DNA of 64,000 nt, taken from assembly GCA_028023455.1 (NCBI GenBank), contig JAQFVV010006697.1:394674-458673 (forward strand). The letters are read 5' to 3'. How positions within the stretch are numbered: position 1 is the stretch's first letter; each line of letters begins with the position of its first letter. Made by a program: the position numbers and the translations under genes. Below are positions 26,578-38,499 of this stretch, piece after piece. The notes under the pieces are model-generated. The model was not told the origin of the DNA and ran no database searches. It was given only the letters and a program-made list of their open reading frames with translations. Origin of the DNA: Epiperipatus broadwayi. Lineage: Eukaryota > Onychophora > Udeonychophora > Euonychophora > Peripatidae.

Positions 26578-27788
26578 ATGGATAACAGCATAAAAAAAAA
26601 GAAAAGTGAAGATGTTGATGCCAGCTTTCTAGTTATTCAAGAAAACATGAAGGAACAAGTTTCAGAAGATAAAAATGTGATTGCCTTACTCCATAGTATG
26701 ATGGTTCAAATCCAAAGGGATGCACAAGAATTTAGAACAGCAGTGATGATGGCAATCGACAAAGGTTTAAAGAATACAGAGAGGACAATGCCCGTGTTCT
26801 ACAAACAATGGAAGAGACGTTGGGAAGTACTACAAAAAGAATTGAGATGTCAGAAATGATTGAAAAACATAATTTAGTGGAGGAACATGTTAAAACAAAA
26901 AAGGAGTCAGAGGATATTGTTGAATTAAAGCAAGTTGAAGAAACTTTGGAATTTCCAACCAAAGATATTTTAATGGAATCACCAGTTGAATATCCAATTA
27001 CTGATGAAGCAAAATTTGAAAGTGTTAAAAAGGAAGAAATTGAAATTACAAAGGATCTTATTGAAGTTGTCAGTTCACCTTCAGGAAAACTTCTAATTGT
27101 GGACTATATCTCTAAAATTGCAAAGGAAGAAGCAGTAGATCCAGAAGCTGAGACTGCAATAATATCAAATACAGTAACAGAATTTAAAATGGATGCAAAG
27201 ACTGCTTATGAATTGCAAACTGATTTAATAAAATCTAAAATTGATTTAAAAATTGTGAAAGAGTCTAAAATTAAGGTTGAGATCATGCCAGAACTTCTTG
27301 AACAACAAAAAATAGTTGAGAACATTGAGAAGTCTATAGACATGGAAGTAAATGAAAAGGAATACAAAATAAATATGTTAAAAGATAAACCTACTTCAGA
27401 AATTCCCAAAATAAATGATAATGTAATAGGGAATTCAAATAAAAATGAAATTCCATTAGAAACATTGAAAAATGATGTTGCAAAGGATAATATACAAGAA
27501 TTAAATAGTGATTTGGAAGTGATTAAAGGAAGAGAGAAACTGCTTTCAGAAATAATCAGGAAAATAGCATACAATATGATGAAAGATCGAGATAAAGAAC
27601 AGGATAAACAGCAGAGCAAGGAAGAAGAGAAAAAACATAAAAATAAACATCGGAAACATAAAAATAGTGCTTTCATCCTAGCTGATGATGGAATACGCAA
27701 AGAAATTTTTAATGAACAAAAAGAGACTTTTAATGCTGCCCATTTAAAACCATATCATGAAATACCTCCAGATCCAGGGGAAGTCTAA
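26578..27788 (+). pseudogene. Lys/Glu-rich ORF with integrase-like C-terminal tail, frameshifted
   Basis: One frame runs from an ATG at 26578 (MDNSIKKKKSEDVDASF) to about 26760. Then the coding sense moves to another frame (RFKEYREDNARVLQTMEETL), which stays open to the stop at 27786. Together they give about 400 residues. Composition is rich in Lys, Glu, Ile and Asp, with coiled-coil-like heptads around EIMPELLEQQKIVENIEKSI and a Lys/His-rich basic patch KKHKNKHRKHKN about 50 residues from the end. The last residues, FNAAHLKPYHEIPPDPGEV, resemble the extreme C-terminus of retroelement integrases (x-H-L-K-P-Y-H). The start resembles Gag coiled coils. Function unknown; possibly a gag-integrase-tail chimera of a retroelement or a captured host gene. 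A single indel between 26730 and 26765 would explain the shift. Confidence 0.55.
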
Positions 27789-29023
27789 TTATTTTCAAAA
27801 TGTGAGACCCTTTGTGTATGACCCCATGTAATTGAAATACATATTATGTTGCTGGACTGTTGATATATAAATCTTATCTAAGGAATATTATCTAATAGTA
27901 ACTAAATGAAGTAAGTTAGTAGAATGAGGAAGATAAGAAAGAATTGCTAAGAAATAAATCGCTTAATAACATGATAGTTTAAGAATTGTAACTTCAGCAG
28001 AGTAATAAATTTAGAAGAAACTAAAGGCTTGCAGATCTCAATACAGTTACTGTTCCAATAATAATATAATAAACCTTGGTCAGCAAACCCTTGGTCAGCC
28101 TCTATTGTCACTGGATGCCCAAGTAAAAAGTTTTTTTTGTTGTTTTTTTTCCCCAACTCGAGGGATATGAAGCTGGAAATATAGTACACATATTTCTGCT
28201 TCACCTAGTGCCAATGTCATCAGCACTAGTCTGGGTTTGAACCCAATCATTATTAACTGACACCCATCTCATATGAGGTGGTAGTATATTTATAATTGTT
28301 ATAACCTTTTGATTAATTTGTATTTTATGATTAACTAACCTTTTATAATAGTTTATTTATTTATATTTGTAAAAATGTATATTGCGTTTATTTTCTTAAA
28401 TTAAATTGAATCCTAGATATCTATAAAATGTTACAAATATTTCAAATTCTTTATTAAAGTTCATTTTCTTCAATTAATTAGTGGGTAACATTTTATATTT
28501 ATCTTTTAATCAATGTACACTTGAGAATCAATTATTTAAACAATGTAATATTTCAATTATATTTTGTAAATTTCTATTTAAGTTTATGGAAAATATGTTT
28601 AAAAGTCATTGTACCAAATTCCTAAAATTTTTCAGAATAAAATCTACATTTTTGTTAATCTAAACCTTAATTAAACAGATTTTGTTAGTACAATGACTGA
28701 TAAACTTAATATGCTTGTTGTTGTTTTTTAATTAGCAAATCAACCCTTGGGCATGTAGGATTCTAATTTCCCTCCAAAGCTGGCACATACCACAGAGAAG
28801 CATTTAGAGCAATTACAATTGGTGGTCAGTATAGATTAAATCCTGTAGATAAGACCAGAAGATATAAATAGTGGAAAATTTGATTGAAGAAAGTTATTAC
28901 TGAGTTTACTGAAGAGAAGTGAGGAATACATATATATATATATCGTGCCTAAAGAAATGACGGGGTGAAAAGATCGGTCGTTTGCTTCTCAGAGGTCTGT
29001 TCCACCAGCCCATTCATGCCTTT
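27789..29023. other. Gene-free stretch after the Lys/Glu-rich ORF
   Basis: AT-rich, with a TA run at 28931-28944. CTGGGTTTGAACCCA near 28231 is a perfect short palindrome with a tRNA B-box look, but no other tRNA feature accompanies it. Nothing else is recognised. Confidence 0.5.
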
Positions 29024-31102
29024 GCAGTGCTTTAAACATCTAGCCAGAGACTGTCTGTGTCGAGGAAGCCTGAAATGATCTGACTATATTAACTGCCTCT
29101 ATTAACTGATTGATTCTGAGGTAACATCCAATTTGCAGCAAGCCATTGATTGATTTTATTTGTTTTCAAAATCTATATTAATTTATATTTTATATATTTG
29201 TGTAATGTTTATACGGCTTGGTTTTAAAATGCATCTTTTAAATTTATTTAAGTTAAAATATCAATTCTTATAAAACTACATTATTTTGATGCGGCAAATT
29301 AAATTAATTTTGTCGGTTTGTTTAGATTATTTGACTGCAAAATTCAATGAGCTATTAGCTTTAAATCCTCCCCCTGTTATTTTTCTTTTAATTTAAAAAT
29401 CATTACAAGAAGTCTTACTTCCTGTAAATTAACTAATCGAAAGCTCGTTTGGTTTTGTATGTTATATATATATATATTTATTTTGAATGATTTATTTTAA
29501 AAATATCTTACTGTTACCTTCAATTTAAATAGCCCTGTAATTATTTCTGAAAGAATAAATAATTTTCGTGAATCAATTGAGTAAAAATATCATAGAATTT
29601 TATCAGTATATATATTTCATACATATATTTTTATTTGTCAGAAAATATTAAAAGTATGATTTACAATTTATTAGTTTGATATTTAATGCCCGTCTGTGTT
29701 AATGAAAGACAAGTCCTATTTTGTAATCTTCCGTGTGAGTGGGAAAGCAATTTTATATTTAGTTTTAATTCTTGCCGTAATATAATTTACTATTCCTTCA
29801 TTAATGACCTAATGTTTCTAGGACTTTACATTATGTCAGGGAGCAAATGATTTGAATCAGGATTCATTATTTTGTTAGTGATACATTATTTTATATATAT
29901 ACGTCGAGGGCATTGTGTATTTATAGTTACCACCATTTCTTTATTATGGCTATTCTTGCTTTGCTACAAACTTCTTAGGACCTTCGGAATCTGACCAGTC
30001 CAATCTCTCACTCTCCCCCAAAGTAGACATGGTTCATACCAGGGGATTTTTCGAGCATTGTCATTAAGATGTATATACACATCGAAATATTATCATGATT
30101 ATTTAGAGACATGCTTTAGCTGGAGGGCTAGCATTTCTCTTATCTCCTGTACATATTAGGAACTTCTTTAGCAAAGCCACCCAGAGGTTCATAGCAAACC
30201 TCATTTCTTTTGTTGTAATTTGCAATAGCATACTGCCCTCCTCATCATCATCATTTTATAGCTTTATGTAGCAATCCTGCAATGCTCTCTGCCATGATGG
30301 CACGTCCTTCACAAACAAATAATTAATTAATTAAATTTGACTGTACAATTGTCAATTATTTATTTAAGAATTATTTTGCTTCCCACACTCATTATATACA
30401 AATGATTATAAATGTAATAATGTTTTAAATGTACACTTTCATATCTTTTAATATATATAAAGAGATTTATTTATCTTGAACAGGGCTAATAATATTTTAT
30501 TGCTAATTGGTTTTGGCCGACCAATTAACAAACTTTTATATTGTTTGTCAAAGCTGCATCAAAACAAATTAAATAATAAAATAACCAAGTTGTATAAACA
30601 AAGACTCGACTTATTTTGTACTAAATTCTTTAATAAATTCCTCTAATATTGTTATTTAAATAAGCTTAGTTTGTCATCACTCCCAATCTCTAAGGTTCAT
30701 TACTCTATTTGTTTAAATATTTCTTTGATTTAAATTCTATTCTTTATAATGTTGCCAGAAAGAATTATCATTATTATGGTTCAAACCATTACTAATCAAC
30801 CAAATCATATCTGTACCATTCTGCAATTGTCAGAATCCACTAAATCATTGGTTTTCCATATAAACCCCCTTTTTATTTTGAGTCTCTATGTGAACCATGA
30901 CCTCCAGCTGGGACGGAATAAAAACCAAGCACTGCTAGTGTCATCACAAACGTTATCCATTAGTCAGAGAGGCAGTAGTTTAGGCAAATAGGTTAGGATT
31001 CATCCTTGCCCTGACATATGTATCTTGTACATGGTTGGATTCAAGGTACTTTTGCTTGGATTATTGGTCTTGTTGAATGAATACACGATTTTGAACGGCA
31101 CA
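29024..31102 (+). repeat. 2.08-kb direct duplication, copy 2
   Basis: Partner of 22441-24521 at close to 99.5% identity by eye. The left flank has no RTE fragment. The right end passes straight into a TA run and then the Penelope-like fragment. Confidence 0.95.
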
Positions 31103-31118
31103 ATATATATATATATAG

Positions 31119-31452
31119 ATTGATATGTGGATGCGGCATACAATACATTGGTGAATCTAAGTGTACATTTGAGAAGAGAATAAAAGAACATATGCTTTTA
31201 TATAATAGAATTCAAAAAGAGAATCAATATGGAACAGATGTAAATAAACCTTCATCATCTGTTATATTTGATCATAATAAATCTTGTCAATATGAATTTA
31301 AATTTGATTATAAAAATATGAAAATTATTCAAATTGAACGTTGTCATAATAAACATAAAATAAAAGAGGCTATATTGATTTCAAGAAATCGTCAAATGTT
31401 AATGAATCGCCAGTCATCAAATGTTAAGATAACAGAATTGTGGGAAATCTGA
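31119..31452 (+). pseudogene. Penelope-like element GIY-YIG endonuclease, 5'-truncated
   Basis: An open frame encodes MICGCGIQYIGESKCTFEKR followed by IKEHMLLYNRIQ, then SSSVIFDHNKSC and KEAILISRNRQMLMNRQ. This is the full GIY-YIG module of Penelope-like elements: the C-x-C-G-x-x-YIGE start, the R...EH helix, the conserved His and the E...N helix near the end. It has no stops over about 110 residues, so it is younger or less damaged than the copy at 19050-19866. The upstream RT is missing; the fragment begins at a TA microsatellite (31103-31118) abutting the 2.08-kb duplication. Confidence 0.88.
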
Positions 31453-31509
31453 ATTGAACTATGGGTATTGTTAAGGGTTGTCTCATTTTGATTTTTCAAC
31501 GTTATATAG

Positions 31510-31544
31510 TTGATAAAGACTACAAAGTGTATAGTCGAAAGTAC
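31510..31544 (+). ncRNA. Degenerate hammerhead-ribozyme-like motif in the PLE 3' region
   Basis: TTGATAAA, a GACTA...TAGTC stem and CGAAAG resemble the hammerhead core (CUGAUGA, stem II, GAAA). It lies about 60 bp after the Penelope-like stop codon; hammerhead motifs are known in Penelope-like elements. The core differs from consensus (CTGATGA reads TTGATAA), so it is probably inactive. Confidence 0.35.
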
Positions 31545-31607
31545 TTCTAAAAGAATATAATTTATATAAATTGTACTGTATTTTGATATATATATTGATT
31601 TGTATAT

Positions 31608-31610
<3 letters not shown>

Positions 31611-31656
<46 letters not shown>
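31611..31656. repeat. (TA)n microsatellite
   Basis: A pure AT run downstream of the Penelope-like fragment. A second, longer run follows at 31834-31910. Confidence 0.95.
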
Positions 31657-31659
<3 letters not shown>

Positions 31660-31829
31660 TTATTTGGAATGTTTACTCATCATAATATCAGTTCCTATCA
31701 TTTTAGCTCACCAGAATAAAATAAACTTTACTAATAGGATAAACTCTGATAGTAGAATACATTTGTTTATTATTATTTTTTTATTACTGCTGTGTTAGCT
31801 TATAATGCTTATGTCATGTTTCATTTGGG

Positions 31830-31833
<4 letters not shown>

Positions 31834-31910
<77 letters not shown>
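31834..31910. repeat. (TA)n microsatellite
   Basis: About 77 bp of uninterrupted TA. Confidence 0.96.
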
Positions 31911-31915
<5 letters not shown>

Positions 31916-33990
31916 TATTGTGGTATATGGTCTAAAATATATTTAGTCAAAGGGATATAAAAATGTTTGAAGATACATACATTTATTATTACACATTTTT
32001 GTTATTTTCCCAAGTAAGGGAAAACATAATCTTAATGTCATTGATCTGAAGAGAGAGAAAAATATTTATCTCTTGCAGTTAAAACCAATTTTAGTGTATT
32101 TTATTAAAGGATGAATATACAGACATTGTTGTCAAAGATATACTAAAGACCCAATTATTTACTTATATAAAAGAAAAATTGATATAAACCTTTTTCATTT
32201 CTTAATTTTACATAGAAATGAACTTGTCCACTTTGAATACAAATGCAGGTTGGTCTTTATTACTTAAATATGTGTGCTCTCTGTAACAAAGGTATGTGTC
32301 ATTTTAAAATAATTAATGATCATTTGACATATATTTTGGTTTGTCTATTGATACATTATTGGTTCTGCATTGTGAAATAAAATATATATATCTCCACTGT
32401 TATTGTTAGTGTTGTTTTACCTTGCTATAATATTGAGAATGATTTGTGACAGTTTTTAGCTGATAGGATGTTCCAATAGAATGGCATCCAATAGATTAAT
32501 ATTAATATTGAGCATGGGCTGATGGAGAATCACCTATGGCTGATTCTATGAGAGGATAGTTTGGTAGAGACTGAGTAATAATTAATGCTTGTTAGCATAA
32601 ATAATCCTAAAAGGATATCCATTGTCTGAATTCTATTTTTTTTATGATGAGGCAAAGCCCACATGTGTATACCCATAGAGAGGTAGTATAATTAGCCATA
32701 GTATTATAAAACTGTCAGGTTGTTTTATGGAGCCTCCCTTTTTATTGTTATATCCCTCATGATGATATAGAGTTAGTTTTTCCAACATGTATGGTGAAGT
32801 TTCATATTTAAAATCATATGGCAAGGATAAAATAATGTTAAATTTAGGAACACTGATCTAGCTATAGTGTTTTCCTAATTGGAATAGTGCTTTATGATGT
32901 TGTAGGATCATAATCAGTTATAGACAGACCAAACCAAGATCTATTTGTAATTGTAGAACTTATAGATGTAAGAGCAAGAGATGCATATGGGCAACGGGGA
33001 TTTATCTTCATTAAGTAATGACTTAACAATGGATTGGCAAGATCAGTTAAGTATTCAATAATTAGGTTATGGACATAGGTAATGTTTTGTGATACATATG
33101 TGTATTTTACTTTTGATGTCTGTTCTTACTTTAATGCACTGAACCTATTCCTCTCAAATTTTAATGTTATTAATTGCACAGACTATGATTATTGCCCTTA
33201 TCATATTCTGATAAAAGAAATGGCTAACATATAATCAATACTTTATAATTTTTGAATTCTAAATTTAAAATTTGTGCATACCATAAGGTCTTAAATACAC
33301 TGTTGTTTTTGTAATTTAATTGCTACTTCAGTTTCAATAAGGTTTCATTATCTTATTCTTTAAAATAGGCTAAACAGTAATAAGTGATACTTTGAATATC
33401 ATTGTATAAACTGGTTGTATTGACTAAAAATATGGTCAATGGGATACTGAGTATTTTCCCATCCCTGAGTTTAATTTAATATATTGGTTTTATTTCATGC
33501 CATGTCTTTGAATTAAAATTTGTAAATATTGTAAATAAAGTTTGTTGTGTTTAAATATTTATTTAGTTGCCTATAGTCTTATTGCTAATCACCATATATA
33601 CACTATTATTGTTATTTCTATCAATCTATCAGAAGATTATATATTGAAATCATCATCAACCAATATAGTACATTTAACTTTTGTTAAAATATCAAAATAA
33701 TTTTGTTAAGCCCTGTCACTTAAGAGTACATCTAATGCATCATCACATAATAATTAAATATTATTAACCTAGGGCACATATTATTTTAAGTAAGAGATTA
33801 AAAGCTAAATAGAATATTGATTTAATTGATTTAGTTAAATCCACAGAGCTATCATTCACTGATCTTGATCACATGGTTTATAATTATTTGAAAAAAGGAC
33901 TTTGGTAAGTTATTGTGTTTATTTATTAAAAAGTTATTACTATTTCTTAAATATTAAAGTGATAAGAGTTATTGAGTTTATAAAGTTTAT
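31911..33990. other. Gene-free stretch
   Basis: Unremarkable AT-rich sequence. No coding frame, repeat or RNA recognised. Confidence 0.5.
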
Positions 33991-33991
33991 G

Positions 33992-34775
33992 TGTAACGGC
34001 TAAATATAGTTGTGAATTTGAAATTATATTAATTCTTTGACTGTTTTTTACGAGGCTCCTCGTCGACATCTGAAATCACTCTAACTCAGCCAGTTTTTAT
34101 ACGAAAATATTCGTTAAACACGTATTGAATTCGTTTTTAAAAGTTCTGTACGATGGTGACATCTTCTGATTTATTTTAGAAGTAAAAAATAGAAAAAAAA
34201 CGCATTTAAACCTAAACAAAGAAGGAACATTATTTGTGATTGGTTCTTAGCATGCTCTCAGCTGAAAAAGACATTCTGATTGGCTGGAAAGAACAAAGAA
34301 ACTGCCTGATCAAAGAAAATAAAGAAAAACGCTGAGATTTTCATTTCGAATACGATTTAATTATTATAAAAGAATATTTTGAGAAATTAAAATTATTTTC
34401 AGAGAGAATAATAAAAAAACAAAATTATTTTCGAAAAATATTGAAGATTTAAGTAAAAATATTGAAGATGTAGTAAAAAGAAATATTTACTTTTCTATAA
34501 CGTAAAAGTCGATCTTTTTGTTTACATTATAACTTTTATGTTGCCGATATTGAATATTTTAGAATAAATAAATAGCAATTTATTTTTGAAAGAACTTTCG
34601 TTTTCTTCATAACCTGAAAAATTAATTATATACTTTTTATAAACGTATCTGAGTTGAATTTAATATTATAGGCGAATATGTTTTAACAATAGGCTTTGTC
34701 TTCAGTTTGTGAGTTGGCCAATTAAAAGATTTGATTTTTATCTGATACAACCAATGATAAAATTAGCGGTTAAAA
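33992..34775. promoter_or_regulatory. CpG-containing promoter- or LTR-like patch
   Basis: This stretch has many more CpG dinucleotides than its surroundings. It has a CGAGGCTCCTCG hairpin near 34051, two ATTGG boxes (inverted CCAAT; near 34238 and 34278) and a TATAAAAG near 34365. TGTAACGG near 33992 resembles the terminal hairpin of the A/B/C repeat family, and GGTTACA occurs at 35779. It could be part of a solo LTR running to about 35784, or a host promoter. No downstream exon is recognised. Confidence 0.25.
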
Positions 34776-35149
34776 GGTTAAGAGCTGGCATGTGTATTAT
34801 GTTTGTGTAGTGGCAATATCCCTATCACTGACCCAAATATATGTTGTATAACAATTTTGATATGCTAGAACCCTGAAAAGAATTAGTTGTTAAGTTTCAA
34901 GGTAGAATTTAAATTTATAATAAATTTTATATCTAGTTAATTATTATAGTTGGACTTGAAATAGATTACTTTCACTGTTTTATGAAAGTCAACCAAACTT
35001 TAAGGTATAAATTACTTCTTTTGTTGTAAAAAGTATAGTTTGTTTTAACTTCATGATAAATATTCTGGTTGTGTCATGCTTGAAATACCTATTTTTATTT
35101 AGCTTATCTTTGTACCATTTAATACCATATTAGTTTCTAGTTTAAGATT

Positions 35150-35480
35150 TCAGTCTCCATCATTAACATTCTTCTTCAATTTCATCTTGAACTTTCTTTT
35201 ATTTAGTCATTCTCATGTGATATTAATTCCTTATCATAATTGATTAATCATACATTAACTTTTATTCTTTTATCATCTTAACTATTCATTAACTCTTATT
35301 CTACCATCATCTTAATCATTCATTATTCTCATACATCTTCATTCTTTTCTCTTCATTCTTAGACTCATTTCATTCCACTATTTAATTATTACTTCTTTCC
35401 ATCATCAATTTAGTCATCCACATCATAATTTACTTATCACTTCATTTATACGTTTAATTTTATAATCATTCTAGAGATAT
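35150..35480. other. Pyrimidine-skewed low-complexity stretch
   Basis: About 300 bp of the plus strand are dominated by CATTCTT, TCATCTT and ATCATC words with very few G residues. No gene is seen. Confidence 0.6.
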
Positions 35481-35784
35481 AATTATTAGTCATTATTAGT
35501 TTGCTGAATATCAAATTTAACTCATCACATTTTGTTTGTGTGGATTTCAAAGCTGGTTTGACCAGAAGTTATTATCTTTATTAATCACCTTGTGATCTTC
35601 TTTAGATCTATAGTTTCATGCTAGTTTTATTCAATACAGGAATCATTTCGTTAGTTTTACATTTTTGTTTCTTTATGTTTATATTCTTGATAATGAGAGT
35701 ATGATAGGTTGCATAGGAGAATCTAGTCGCTAAAACGTGCGGCATGATTCGTTTATAACCAGTTAGACCAGTGAGAAGGTTACA

Positions 35785-36584
35785 ATATATACTTAAAACA
35801 TATTTTACCATATATACTTGAAACGCACGAACAGAGATAACTTATCTGTAAAATAAATTTTATGTTGAACCACCATTCTCCACTTTACCTAAATAACAAT
35901 CTCTTACAAACACGACTGCAATTAATGCATATTTATTTACTATCAAACAACATAGATTTGTTGTACATGTTTTAATTTTTTGCAATCACATTTTTGAAAT
36001 TTATTTTAGAAAAAAAATATGGACGATTTGTAGTAATTTGTTATTAGAGTAGAAATTATGTCTGTCTGCCAACATCAATAAATCAACTTTGTTATATTAT
36101 AATGTTTTTTTTTTTAAAAAAAATTACTATATTCACATAAAACAATTGGATCACAATCTTGTGAACTATTGTGGGTCTTTATCATTTTAATAAATAAAAA
36201 AATATTGCATAACACATGTTAGAATCAACTATATTGTTTATAACATGACTTGGAAGCCTTGAAAATGGGTAATTTTTTTAAAAAAAGGATGCCAAGGTTG
36301 AGGCAGGCAAACTATATAAATACCGTTTATTTTTATTTGCGTAACAGTAGTAAACTGTGCAGTAATTATATAATTAGCTATATAGATTAATATCTTTAGG
36401 CTTAATAAATTATTTACAAAATCCAAAAACAAATTATGTAATATTTTGAAAATCGTACTTCTTTTTTAATGAATTAGTTTTTCTTTGACCATTGTTAAAT
36501 ATTATGTAACTTATTCAACTGGTTACTTTTAAGCCAATAAACATCACATGACCACCACGTCTTATGCTTGTGTATAACTGTTGT
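35785..36584. other. Gene-free stretch
   Basis: AT-rich; nothing recognised. Confidence 0.5.
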
Positions 36585-36588
36585 TAAA

Positions 36589-36749
36589 ACAGGCAAAACT
36601 TACTATACGTATTGCCACACACAGCAAGCTAGAGTAATCAATGGATGCCAGAAGGCTTGTGCATAAAATCTCAATCTAGTGCCTACTCATCCAATATCCC
36701 CAGACTAGTTTGCTGTCTGTGGCAATACGTATAATGAGTTTTGCCTGTT
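36589..36749. mobile_element. MITE with TTAA flanks, copy 2
   Basis: A 161-bp element. Its terminal inverted repeats are about 32 bp (left AACAGGCAAAACTTACTATA, right arm ending GAGTTTTGCCTGTT), and TTAA flanks both ends (36585-36588 and 36750-36753). The core shares AATCAATGGATGCCAGAAGG and CATAAAATC with copy 1. The arms next to the core differ between the copies, so they are diverged family members. Confidence 0.82.
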
Positions 36750-36753
36750 TTAA

Positions 36754-38439
36754 CTGGTTAGTTTTGAGAAAAAACATTGTAAAAAATAAATACAATAACT
36801 TTACAATAACATGTGATCAATATAAAATTGCTTCCTTTTAATACAATTTGTTATATCTCTAATTTGGAAGTATCTTATACACTTTTAAATACTTTTTATC
36901 AGTTTATAAAAAATTGTAGTATAGAAACTAAGTTATATATCGACAACGCTGAAAATATTTTGAACATAGAGTAATAAAACTTTTACCAAATATTGTTTAT
37001 TTATTTAAGGGGGAGGGTAATTTATATTGTGTATGTTTACCTTTTTGCAAACATTTATTTCAAATTTTAACTAGATTATTTCATAAATAAAACTTATATA
37101 TATATAGAGAGAGAGAGAGAGTGAGAGAGAGATTGGATTTGAACTTACCTAAACAAAATTTTTCTTCTATTTTATGATTTGTATTAAATAAAAAAAAAAC
37201 AAAAACAAGTGAAATATATATTCTTCACTTTTCGATACACTTCGGATATTTTCCCGCGTCTGCTGTGTCAAAACTACATTTTTATTTAAATCCAAGATTA
37301 TTTATTTAATAACTAGCACTTTAATTAAAATGATGAAAAACAAAACATCATTATTAAATAATTATATTTTTAAAAATTTATATTTTATTCTAATACTTAT
37401 ATGCGTTAAAAATGTAGCATTAATCTTTCTAAATCAGCGTTGTTTGAGTTTCTGCGCTCGGGGATGGCTGTATTTGGTAGAGATGAGATGAGTGATACTT
37501 GAATGATACTCGGACAAATGTAATATATATAAACTAATGTTTATGTTTTACTAATCATAACAATATTTTTCGGAGGAGACCTATCTTAGTAAAAAATAAA
37601 ATGGGAATGAAATAATGACAGTAATCAGTCATTAGAGCAAGATTATACTTGTACTCAATTAGATAATAAAATAATGACGTAGTTGTTGTGCAGACAAGGA
37701 GTCTGTCACCTAATTGTCAAAGAATTTAGTTTAAATATGGCCATAATTGTCATTTATATTCATAATGTAAGGAAATTCTCTTTTGTAGCGGTAGTTTTAT
37801 TGTTCCAATATATATGTTAATGTAATTCGATCTTTTCAATATTTCTATGATTTGTTTACATATTCTTTGGTGATGTTTGTTGAATCTGGATGCATTTTAG
37901 CGATGTAAGAAATCTATGTGATAACTAATGATCAAAACATGTATAGCGACTAGTGCTCATGATTTTAAGAGCTTTTAGTGGCATTCATGTATTCACTTCT
38001 TCTTATACTTATATATCGTTTGCTTCTACCTATATCTATAGTTTGGCATATACCACAGAGAAGCTTATAAATTCATTGAATATCAAGAAAAATTAAATCC
38101 TTATATTCGGTTAGAAAATTATTATTCTGTTCAATGGATAATATTGTTCATCATTGTATTTTAGTACACATATATTTTGATCTATGGTTCCTTTTATATA
38201 AAAAATGCATATTCCAAGAAAATCATTTGCTTAATTTTTTTGGTGTTTTTGACTTACAGAATTGCTTTATAACTGCCCAATAGTAAGACATCCCAATGTG
38301 TTTTATCATTTTTCTTAATATAAATTTACTTGAAAGTGAGACTATCTAAATGAACAATAATTTTACTATGAAAAAAAGACTTGGAATGAATGATTGAGAG
38401 ATGTTGCCTTCAGATAAGTATTATTATATGTAGGTTACC

Positions 38440-38441
<2 letters not shown>
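36754..38441. other. Gene-free stretch
   Basis: A TA and GA microsatellite lies at about 37099-37131. Slightly more CpG occurs near 37235-37260 and 37436-37470. No gene recognised. Confidence 0.5.

Positions 38442-38445
<4 letters not shown>

Positions 38446-38496
<51 letters not shown>
38446..38496. repeat. (TA)n microsatellite
   Basis: A pure AT run. Confidence 0.95.

Positions 38497-38499
<3 letters not shown>

Noticed and set aside
27206-27700. Minus-strand open frame of 164 residues
   Set aside because: It is the complement of the Lys/Glu-rich plus-strand ORF and has Ser/Leu/Phe composition expected from that.
28231-28245. CTGGGTTTGAACCCA as part of a tRNA gene
   Set aside because: A short palindrome with B-box look only; no A box, acceptor stem or anticodon arm found.
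28780-28800. Similarity of GGCACATACCACAGAGAAG to 38043-38063
   Set aside because: Only about 20 bp match, with mismatches and no clear extension; probably chance.
22441-31102. 2.08-kb repeats as LTRs of an element containing the Lys/Glu-rich ORF
   Set aside because: No primer-binding site after the left copy, no polypurine tract before the right copy, and no target-site duplication.
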